Below are positions 55,362-64,000 of a stretch of DNA of 64,000 nt, one piece after another; the stretch's first letter is position 1, and each line of letters starts with the position of its first letter. The stretch spans positions 3,410,001-3,474,000 of the forward strand of contig JAJUBI010000003.1 in the NCBI GenBank assembly GCA_022419385.1, in the 5' to 3' direction. A program made the position numbers and the translations under genes. The notes below the pieces were generated by a model that was given only the letters and a program-made list of their open reading frames with translations, made no database searches and was not told the DNA's origin. The stretch is from Paraconiothyrium sp. Pb-2020 (taxonomy: Eukaryota > Ascomycota > Dothideomycetes > Pleosporales > Didymosphaeriaceae).

Positions 55362-57381
55362 CAACCAGCGCTCCCATCGCCCGGGCCGCCTGTCTGGAAT
55401 CTCGTCGGCTTGCGGCGCGGAGCACACCACATCGGCATCCACCCAGACCTCATCGCATCTTTGATTGATACGATTCATCCGACCGTCCTCCACTACCACC
55501 TCATCACCATCATCTCTCGTCTCACGTACCATCAAGAAGTCAACAAGCGAATCACATATACAGAATCGCACATTGAGTCGCGTTTACCAGCGGTTGCATA
55601 GCGGCATCGGGCCCTCGGCGTTATTTTTTTTTTACTTTTACTTCGACACCCACTTTTTCACGTTCGACTCCACCACTTGACTTCTATTCGCCACTCTGTT
55701 TAGATTCTATCTTCGCCTCCATTAACTATACCACATTGTTTACGGCATTGCTCTATGAGGCTGGGCATCTGCTATTTCTGTTTTTCCTATTTGGCGCATG
55801 GCGACCTGGCGTGTTGGCAATTTTGGTCATTCGAATGAAGAAGACTTGTCTGGCATGACAAAAAGGCCGATATCTTTCGGTGTAGACACTCGCTCAGCCG
55901 AGGATGGTGCTTGGTGTATCAGCCTATAGCTCGTCGCCGAGTTATGTACGGTTTCCGCTGCGTCCTCAAATGAAGCGCAGTCGGTGCGATGGAACGCATA
56001 TAGGCTTTGGATATATCTTAGAGATTCCCCCAAATCAATGTAGCAGTGTTTGTTTGATCCACAATTATCACTCAACTATCGTTTGCTCCGCTTTTCATCT
56101 CGCAACCGGATTCCGAACCGCATTTCTTAGAGACCCTGAATTTTGATGTCGACCCTCACCGGAACTACATCCTCCGTGATCAACGACGTAATGAAAACAA
56201 AAACAAAAACGATCTTGTATCGCTTACCTACAGCCTTGGTGTTGCCGCCCGTGTTTACCGGGCGTGCTCCGCGGACGCATGTACCGTTAAGGCTGGAGGT
56301 CAAAATAGGGTTCGCGTCGCATATGGCACCAAATGCGATCTCGATCGCTTTTGGGAAGGTGATGCAGCTGAGTTGAGCACCGTAGCACTTTCCCGCTTTG
56401 GATGCATATCAAGATTGTGATAGTCCCGTCACTAACGCATGGCCCTTTTTGGGGAGATGTACTTGTTTCAGGAAACCAGGTGTGGGTGCACTTCCCAATG
56501 TCGATTTTGGTTTGGGGGTCGAAAAGTGGGAATGGTGCATGTTTGGAAAGTGGGATATATAGCGCGCTTCCTCCGTACGCAGGGACGGCAGAGATCGCAT
56601 GATAGTCAACTTTTATGCATATATTGCACTTATCCTATTGGTGCAATTGTTTTCTTTGCTGCGATCATTTTGGACATGTCTCTCGAATGATGTCCAAGTT
56701 GTTAATAATGATGCTGGCTATCTACTTGTATGTAAAACCAAGACATATGGCAAACGTCGAGCGCTTGCATTTTCATAGTCAATTAAAGATCTAGAACCAG
56801 TATCTGGTTCCATCGTCCCCCGTATGCCCGTATGGGGAGTGACAGAGTAACTGGGATCGTGACCTGTGTATGGTCCCAACACAAAAGCATCAACTATGGT
56901 CCCTGTTTGGCCACTTTACGCCATCAGGTCGTACAAACTCCTTCAAGCTCCTTTATCTCATTCCATCCCTGAGAGTATATTCGTTGTTTGAAAACGCTAT
57001 GAGTGTGTGATAAAAATCCGTAGTCTGCGGAACGGATGAAATGAACAGGATTCGCTAAGAGGATCCCGGTGGAAAACATTACCAACGGTCAGAACCAAGT
57101 TTAGCTGAAGGAAGCGTATATGCTATGTCTTGCAAGATTTACATGGACGCGCAATTCTACCTAATGATCGAAATAGAGAACTTGAATGACATGTTCGCCT
57201 GTTAGAACGAAATACCTCCTAGTAACATATTAGACAATATGTACACCTAGAGCTATTATGAAATCAATGCCTTGATAACGTTCGAAGAATCGTCTTCCAA
57301 CTTCAACATATCTCCCGGGCTATCCTTCCCACCAGCCTAAAGTGGAAGTCAGGGCGGGACTACATAGCCGGGCCGTAAATA
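55362..57381. other. Intergenic region, 2 kb
   Basis: 3' flank of the coiled-coil gene, then sequence with no coding signal on either strand. A run of ten T residues occurs near 55,625. Confidence 0.45.
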
Positions 57382-58567
57382 TTAGGATGGGCAACCTGTG
57401 GTTCGATTGTGCTCCTCAAGTGCCTCCGTCTTGTGGTTGTACTTGTGTGTCGTGATGTATGCTTCCCATACGTCCTCTACGTTGATCACGAATCCAAATT
57501 CCTTCTTCAGCTTTTCCACCGTCATGCCGATCCTGTCCACCCATTCGCGTATCAAATACAGGATGCCATTGTTACCGAGAGCTTGAGCGCCAGCGACTGT
57601 CGTGTCGAGTGCCCGCACACTCTTTAGTATTTGTTACATAACGACCTCACGATTCACCAACATAAGGCGGCAGCAGCCAAGCGAGCAGGAGTTGAATTAG
57701 GCGAGCTCAACATAGCCCTCGGCTGCACGTGGGAAGTCGAGCGCCCGGAATATGACCTGAAGCATATTAGCGTCATTAGTGATACATCTTTGGGACAAGC
57801 TGCAACTTACTCGCCATTGTTCACGAAGCCGAGTGGCAACTATGTCATGTACTTGGATTTCGCGTCGTTGGGGATGTATCGAGTTGAACCTGCTAAGATG
57901 CTCCTACGCAGTATGCGTCATGCTCAGGTGCGTAGTATCTCCTGGCTACAGAAGCTTACGCCGATATTCTGCACGTGTTTTAAACCCTTCCAAGGTTCTG
58001 ACTGGATAGCGGACGATCCTGGATCCCGTGCTTCAACCCTTCGTCAACTGGGACGACCCTGCCGCGGCGCAACAAATGTCCCAGCTCCTGCTCGACCACT
58101 TTACGCAATGGTGAACAGAAGATAAACTGTACTGGTAGGACGAAGAGGCTAGTGGTCAGGTAGACGGGTCCGGCTTCGTCGTGCACCCGGTGGTAGACGC
58201 GGAGTAAAGCGACCTAGGGCGTGAATCTAAAGACAGTAAACTTCAGGTGCTGTAGAAGTAGCACTACGTGAGTGATTTCGAGACTCTCTAGTGTCCAATG
58301 TACTCTAGTATACAGGGCGCTGCGGCTGAAGCAATGATGCAAAGCTGTACTGACGTTCGGTTTCTCGTACCCCTTGTACCTATCACAACGGCGACCCTTG
58401 CGAATCTCGAAAGTAGTCGGCGTGTAGAAGACCTGTCCCACCGTGAGCGCTTGTGCGTAGATATTTAGACATAATTCTGCCGGTAGATCTACAACGCGGA
58501 AACCCGAGATTTCTCTGCTAGCTTGGGCATAGCTGCAGCATCGGTAGGAGCCTCTTGCAATAGACAT
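57382..58567 (-). pseudogene. Degenerate 2EXR/F-box-like fungal gene
   Basis: Minus-strand pieces in order resemble one fungal-specific protein of the kind with an N-terminal F-box-like '2EXR' segment. These are VVDLPAELCLNIYAQALTVG and FEIRKGRRCDRYKGYEKPN, then, after a possible 141-nt intron (58354-58214), VALLRVYHRVHDEAGPVYLT and SLFVLP. A final open piece (57618-57382) reads ALGNNGILYLIREWVDRIGM and ends TTGCPS. Between about 57.98 and 57.62 kb the frame carries several stops that I cannot splice away. The N-terminal ATG at 58567 opens about 20 unfamiliar residues. Most likely a decaying gene; a multi-exon gene that I failed to resolve remains possible. Confidence 0.45.
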
Positions 58568-59028
58568 GTTAGCAAATAAAACTGCATGGGATGAGGGGAT
58601 GGCACATAAGCCTGTGAGAGTAATTGGACTGCTTTACAGGCGAGTCGCAGGCACTGTATTGCCAGTTGGTCTGCACTTGAGCGCATGTGCGTGTCGATCA
58701 TCGTCCAGCTCGCACCTGCCTGCACAATACACGGGCAGCACGATGCGTGTAGAAGCTGGTTTGCAGCCGCTTTGTTCTTGCGTACACCGTTTTGATATCC
58801 TTGGTTTGCGGGGTGATATTGACTTACCGGCCTAGTCTGCAACCAAGGCACCGATAGAGCCTTCTGAGTAGAACATAGATTCACACACTTGCGCCAGAAA
58901 CTAGTCTCCAATTGCTCCAGCGTGTGCACCGCGCGATTCATCTGCTGGCGCGGCATTGGATTACAGAACTCGTCCGCTTCTGCTTCGTAGTCCTATTCGG
59001 TGAGAACGAGTCCATCTTCGTCCGACAT
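58568..59028 (-). pseudogene. Relic gene of unknown family with TAG at codon 12
   Basis: An ATG at 59028 begins MSDEDGLVLTE, followed at once by TAG (58995-58993). The same frame then continues as convincing protein (DYEAEADEFCNPM, AVHTLEQLETSFWRKC, STQKALSVPWLQTRP) up to a good GTAAGT donor near 58,825. Further open sequence with WTMIDTHMRSSADQLAI and RLACKAVQLLSQAY lies downstream and could be a second exon. I do not recognise the family. One premature stop in an otherwise open, spliced-looking frame points to a young pseudogene, or to a start at the internal ATG (PMPRQQM). Confidence 0.4.
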
Positions 59029-59741
59029 GGTTTTGAACTGAAGATGTTACTCATGAGAATGGCTGATCTAGGTGGAGTGGAAGAGTCGGTCGTGTGAGGG
59101 TGACTGCCGCTCCATATACGTGTGAGGTGTGACTGAAAATGGGCCCGCGCGTTCTCTGTGGTGGAGTCACGGTGTGGAAGCGCCATCTCGCGGTTGGTCA
59201 ATGCCACCTGACTTCCACGCGAAGTGTGGTACATGCATCAGTGTGGAGGCTAAAGCCGATCTATACAAACCATTGCAACAGCTACCAAGAAAGGCACAAA
59301 ACCGATGATCAGAACCTTGCAGTAGTGACCACTTAAGTCGTTTCTGCCATCTATCAGCGGACGAGGGTACTTTACATGTACGGGTATGCGTTCTTCAATT
59401 GTTGCTTCTGGATCCTGACAAATTGTATTTGGTATATCTCGCTGAGAACGACATCTCAGGGATTCTGAGGATGCGCCGAGACATCTTACAAGGTCACTAT
59501 TCCTGTCTGGAGAAAACGTTGGAATTTCACTTAGCATTTCGATAGTCCAAATACACGTTAATCTCACAAAGCCGCTCGACCTTCCACTGATCACCAAACC
59601 TGATCTTTTGCTTGTATACCAAGGTGCTCGCATTTGATGTGTCACCTTTACAGGTGATCGTACACCGACCAGGATGACACACTGATACGAACCCCTTCGT
59701 ATACACCTTTACATCTTGCACCCGCCATTGTCAAAGCCATT
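59029..59741. other. Intergenic region between relic gene and SDH4
   Basis: Short minus-strand frames exist (for example 59721-59527, with four Cys and a protein-like SNASTLVYKQKIRFGDQWKV), but none has a start or splice structure I can defend. Confidence 0.4.
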
Positions 59742-60387
59742 TTAAGCGTGCCACAATCTCGCGACGAGCTCCGTGATACCGACGTCATTTGTCTCGAATG
59801 AATAGAGAGCGACACCAAGAACGACCGTACCGATGCGCAGGGCCCAGTCAGCCAGAGCGCGGATCTTCGGGATACGCTTCTTGGGAAAGTAGTCGATGAT
59901 GCAGGATCTAAATACGTTAGCAACATAAAATATTTCATGGGTATGTATCGCGCTGAACGTACTCAAAACCAATGTGCGAGTGAAGTACGAGCAAAGCACA
60001 CAGAATGGAATCAGTAACAGGGTTCAGCGAGCCAGCCGCGAACGGGGCAATTGTGAGTGGGACAAGACCCGCAGCGAGTAGTCGCTCAAAGCTCCAGTGG
60101 TAGCTTCCGTGGGTGTAGTCTGGGTTGGGAACAGGGACGGCCGTGTTGACGCTTCCCTCGATTTTCTGGGGCAGCGGGGGCAGGATCTGCTGGCGTTGGG
60201 TGGCATGGAGGGCAGCGATTCTGGTCGCCTTGGGTACTGCTGAGCGCGCAAAGGCCGGGCGGAGCTGCTGAATGAGCGGCGAAGATTGTCGTGCGGCCGA
60301 GCTTGTGAAGGTCGAGAAGACGCGCTGGGAGGCGGCGGGGCTGGCAAAGCCTTGCCTGAGCAGGCCGGGGCGCATAACAGAAGCCAT
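59742..60387 (-). CDS. SDH4: Succinate dehydrogenase membrane anchor subunit (CybS)
   Basis: Exons 60387-59963 and 59907-59742 around a 55-nt intron give 196 residues. Sdh4 anchors the succinate dehydrogenase catalytic dimer in the inner mitochondrial membrane and helps form the heme b and ubiquinone sites. The N-terminus (MASVMRPGLLRQGF...) is a Ser/Arg/Ala-rich presequence. The anchor domain has GSYHWSFERLLAAGLVPLTI, then LVLHSHIGFESCIIDYFPKK across the splice, containing the conserved heme-proximal His and the Asp-Tyr pair. The third helix follows GTVVLGVALYSFETNDVGIT. An in-frame ATG 27 codons upstream would spoil the presequence, so 60387 is preferred. Starts of SDH4 and the MPP-beta gene are 289 bases apart and divergent. 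Confidence 0.93.
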
Positions 60388-60676
60388 TGCTGCTTGCTTG
60401 GCTGCGCAATGGAGAGCGGAGAGGAGTGGAGGATGACAACTGACGTGCGGGATGGGCTTGAGGCTCAATGGCGTCGACCCGAGGTCGAACGCTGTGGTGC
60501 ATCTTGATTACGTCGGGTGCTGCTGATTGGCTGCTGCGACCACCCTTTCCGGAATAAGCCGATCGCAGTTTCCTCACCTCTCGCCAAGCAGGTACAGCTC
60601 TAACGACATCCTCCATCCCATCACAAGCCGCCTCCTCTCCGCCCGCGCGTCCCCGAATCCCGAGCGAGCATACGCA

Positions 60677-62347
60677 ATGGCTTCCGGCGGCTCGCATTGA
60701 ACCTGCAGACGGCCCTGCGGTCGAAGGCCGCCATCAACGCCGTCAAGCGCAGCAGACAGTCGCCCTTGACCAGAGGATTGGCAACCCCCGTCTCCCACGG
60801 CTCCAAGACCGAGTCTACGACCCTCTCCAATGGCTTCACCGTACGTACGAGCTCTGCACAGCAACCACAACTGCAATTGACACTCCCTCGCAGATCGCGA
60901 CCGAGCACTCGCCCTGGGCCCAGACGTCGACCGTCGGTGTGTGGATCGATGCCGGCAGCCGCGCTGAGACGGACAAGACCAACGGAACTGCACACTTCCT
61001 CGAGCACCTTGCTTTTAAGGTAAGTTGATGGCATGGAGCTATGAAGTATAGCAGAATACTGATGTCCAGCGATAGGGAACCCAGCAGCGCACACAGCAGC
61101 AGCTCGAGCTCGAGATAGAAAACATGGGCGGTCACCTCAACGCCTACACTTCGGTATGGCACCTACGCAAGGGGTAGAATCACTTTGGATAGATTTGCTG
61201 ATGGGAATCAACAGCGTGAAAACACCGTCTACTACGCCAAATCCTTCAACAACGACGTACCTGCCGCCGTCGACATCCTGTCCGATATCCTACAAAACTC
61301 CAAGCTCGAGCCCCAGGCCATCGAGCGCGAGCGAGACGTCATTCTCCGCGAGCAGGAGGAGGTCGACAAGCAGCTCGAGGAGGTCGTCTTCGACCACCTG
61401 CACGCTACCGCATTCCAAGGCCAGCCCCTCGGCCGCACTATCCTTGGCCCCAAGGAGAACATTGAAAGCATCCAGAGGTCCGATTTGGAAAACTATATCA
61501 AGACCAACTACACCGCCGACCGCATGTTTCTAGTTGGAGCTGGTGGCGTTCCCCACCAGCAGCTCGTTGAGCTTGCTGAGAAGTACTTCTCCAAGCTACC
61601 TGCCGAGGCTCCCAACTACTCCGGGAAGATCGTCGCCGAGCAGAAGCAGAAGCCCGAGTTCATCGGCTCTGAGGTCAGAATCCGAGACGACACCATGGGC
61701 TCCGCCAACATTGCTATCGCTGTTGAGGGTGTAAGCTGGAACGACGAGGACTACTTCACTGCTCTCGTTACCCAGGCCATCGTGGGCAACTGGGACCGTG
61801 CTATGGGCAACTCCAACTACCTTGGTTCGAAGCTCAGCTCCTTCGTCTCCCAGAACAACCTCGCCAATAGCTTCATGAGTTTCTCAACCAGCTACTCAGA
61901 CACTGGGTAAGTTCTTGTTGAGAATGATTGGCAAGACATCGTGCTAACAATACCAGTCTTTGGGGTATCTACCTTGTCACCCCCTACGTAGACCGCATCG
62001 ATGACTTGGTCCACTTCACCCTCCGCGAATGGTCCCGCCTGTCTTCCAACGTCTCCAACGCCGAAGTGGAGCGTGCCAAGGCTCAGCTTAAGGCCTCCCT
62101 CCTCCTCTCTCTTGACGGTACCACTGCTGTTGCCGAAGACATTGGTCGCCAGATCATTACCACCGGCCGTAGATTAGCACCCGAGGAGATCGAGCGCGTT
62201 GTTGGTGCCATCTCGGAGAAGGATGTCATGGATTTTGCTAAGAGGAAGCTTTGGGACCGCGATGTTGCCGTCTCAGCTGTTGGTTCGCTCGACGGTCTAT
62301 TGACCTACGATCGTATAAGGAATGACATGAGCAGGATGCTGTCATAA
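60677..62347 (+). CDS. MAS1: Mitochondrial processing peptidase beta subunit, one base short near the start
   Basis: Five exons (60677-60840, 60894-61019, 61076-61153, 61215-61906, 61957-62347) encode MPP-beta, the catalytic half of the matrix peptidase that removes presequences. In Neurospora the same protein is also the bc1 core I subunit. Signs: ATEHSPWAQTSTVGVWIDAG, the inverted zinc motif HFLEH (about 89-93), ENMGGHLNAYTSRENTVYYA, and REQEEVDKQLEEVV. The exon sum is 1451 nt, one short of a multiple of three. The ATG at 60677 reads MAS, then the frame is lost; one base shifted it reads RRLALNLQTAL, a perfect presequence. A missing C at the TCC|GG step (60683-60688) explains it. With it the protein is 483 residues. 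Confidence 0.9.
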
Positions 62348-62638
62348 GCGCAACTATAGATGGGGTTGGGCAATGAGAGAGTGTATAGTGGGGCGTAGCG
62401 TGGGCTACCTGTATTTTGTGTACACTTAGCTGAATCTGATACAGAAAGATTTTCTTTTGCATTTCACGGTTGCATAAAAGTCGGTCTCACATGATGTGAT
62501 ATTCAAAAAGACCAAAAGACCGGGAAATCACTCCGCGAGCCTCACAAATCTCTATACGGAACTACTGTAGACAACGTCATTATGTTATAGCTGCTCTTCA
62601 AAACAGCAGAAACGACATGGTCGAAGCTATCAAACCAC

Positions 62639-63969
62639 TCAACCAAAAGTGACGGCAGGTGCACCAGGCAGCTCAGTAAGCCATCCCTCCGCATCCTCAT
62701 GCACAGACTGCGCCTTCGCACACTTAGTGCTGACAGCGCTCGTCTGCGTCTTGAGTGTCTTGCACGCGTTGCCGCTGCAACGAGCATCGAGCGCTTTCTG
62801 AAGCACACCCTCTTTCCAGCCAAAGACGTCTGTCATTGTCAGCAAGTGCTAAGCTCACGATAGGAAGGGTTTCTTAAGGGTTTCTTACAATCACCATGTT
62901 GGCCGTAGCCGGTGCCGTCGCCCATGCTGTAGACGAAGGGCTGCGAGCCGTCGGTCGGCCAGAGGGACTTGTCATTGAAAACTGTGGTGTCCCACATTAC
63001 TTCGTACCTGAGAAGGTTCAGTGAGCGTGCTGGTATATGGGAGGGCGAATGGGTGCTTACATCAATTGGGGAAGTTTGACGGGGTGGGTTGAGGGACAGG
63101 GACCGCCAGATTCGAAGGAGCCAGATGTCGGATACGCTACGTGCTCTTTGTGGTCTACGGACGTTTAGCACACGAACGGTCTACTCGCATTCATACTGAC
63201 TTGGAGAGTCGAGGTTCTTTCCGTCCCAGCATCTGTCTTCTGTCAGTTCCCGTTATGTGCGCAGGGAAAGGGACAACGTACGTAGGGAATGTGATGGTGG
63301 TGCGGATACCGCCTCCGCACTGCTTCTTCGGCAAATCATACGTATCATCTCCTGTACACGGCGCACCACCGAATGGATCCTGCTTCTTGTTCGAAAAGCA
63401 CCTATGACACAGCTGCTTCTGCTGGCCTTCTTTCGTCCTCAATCCTGCGTCGCCGACGAGCATACGGAATCCTTTGGGAAAAGCAGTGACTTTGCTCTTG
63501 CCGTCATAGGGCGGGATGTAGTACACCGTCACGCCCTCGCGGCCCTGCAAACCGAGATTCACCATCTGAGGAACCCGCTTGTATGTTCCATTCTTGGCGC
63601 GGAAGTACAAGTTTGCTGTCCAATAATTTGACATATCCTCAGAATAATCACAGGTGGTGCATGTTGACTTCTCTGCTGGATCGTAGGTAACTGATGTCAT
63701 AGTGGCATTAAAGGAGTTGCCGCCGACGATCTGTGAGTATCTATAAGTTCGGGAACGCGGGAGGAGGAGCAGATACTGACTTGGTGCATGTGTGTACTTG
63801 GAAGCAGACCGGGTTGTACGAGGGGGTCGATGCGGTCGTAGACAAGCTGCGAGCATTGAAAGCGCATCATGGCTGCCTGCGCAAATTGGCGTGCCATGAG
63901 GCCGTTCGCGGGTCCTGCAGAGGCATCTTGCGCGGTGAGCGCAAGGCTGAGGAGAAGTGACCACTGCAT
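62639..63969 (-). CDS. Secreted DUF1996-domain protein
   Basis: Six exons (63969-63781, 63730-63282, 63232-63201, 63154-63061, 63007-62889, 62829-62639), all phase-compatible with introns of 46-59 nt, give 357 residues. The family is fungal, secreted and of unproven role. Features: a signal peptide (MQWSLLLSLALTAQDASA), RFQCSQLVYDRIDPLVQPG, the IVGGNSFN motif after the first splice, TCTTCDYSEDMSNYWTANLY, then GIRTT and TCWDGKNLDSP joined by splicing. EVMWDTTVFND and GYGQHGDYVFGW follow, ending in a Cys-containing tail. Many paired cysteines suggest disulfides. The gene extends almost to the edge of the window but is complete at its 5' end. Confidence 0.9.
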
Positions 63970-64000
63970 GTTAGCTTAGAGCTGCACAGAACCAAGACAA

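Noticed and set aside
57631..58125. 164-codon plus-strand frame
   Set aside because: It overlaps the antisense relic whose family resemblance is clearer; no motif of its own.
1..64000. CRISPR arrays, insertion sequences, intact transposons
   Set aside because: I saw no spaced short repeats, no transposase or reverse-transcriptase motifs and no long terminal repeats. CRISPR is not expected in a fungal nuclear genome.

Overview
This is a window of nuclear chromosome from a filamentous ascomycete (Pezizomycotina). A Dothideomycete is my best guess, but that is inference. Most genes are split by introns of about 46-60 nt with GTAAGT/GTRNGT donors and CTAAC-like branch sites. The gene set is typical of such fungi: GID-complex RMD5, GCN5, TFIIA TOA1, an SAT4/rhodopsin-domain membrane protein, a DUF1996 secreted protein, a histidine acid phosphatase and fungal-specific secreted proteins. 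Genes lie on both strands with no operon logic. I built exon models by hand from splice sites and reading-frame phase.

Layout. 0.8-2.1 kb: a secreted/anchored wall-type membrane protein. 3-8.8 kb: a urea transporter (DUR3) and a concentrative nucleoside transporter in tandem, with several GATA-type sites upstream of DUR3, which looks like a nitrogen-scavenging pair. 11-16.4 kb: an accessory patch with two diverged copies of an unrecognised two-exon family (copy A intact, copy B frame-broken) flanking an alpha/beta hydrolase; both copies share an upstream element, and a third solo copy of the element lies at 11.49 kb. 17.3-22 kb: RMD5 and an STB6-like gene, divergent. 22.5-24.7 kb: an AT-rich stretch with a decayed copy of a secreted-protein gene, then an intact relative. 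26.3-35 kb: a housekeeping block (GCN5, OST5, RAD1, TOA1 and a bZIP factor). 36-45 kb: a PAF-acetylhydrolase-like gene with a single-base frame break, SLX9, an SAT4 protein and a PDP/Ptc5-type PP2C. 46-51 kb: two neighbouring RING-H2 genes and a histidine acid phosphatase. 51-54.6 kb: a long, partly GC-rich gene-free stretch ahead of a SCOC-like short coiled-coil gene. 57.4-59 kb: two decayed genes. 59.7-64 kb: SDH4, mitochondrial processing peptidase beta and a DUF1996 protein.

In functional terms the window mixes conserved machinery (transcription, ubiquitin ligase, mitochondrial import and respiration, DNA-damage clamp, N-glycosylation) with nutrient uptake and fast-evolving accessory genes. 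Two otherwise healthy genes (PAF-AH and MPP-beta) each need exactly one extra base to be in frame. That suggests indel errors in the assembly, or recent mutations.
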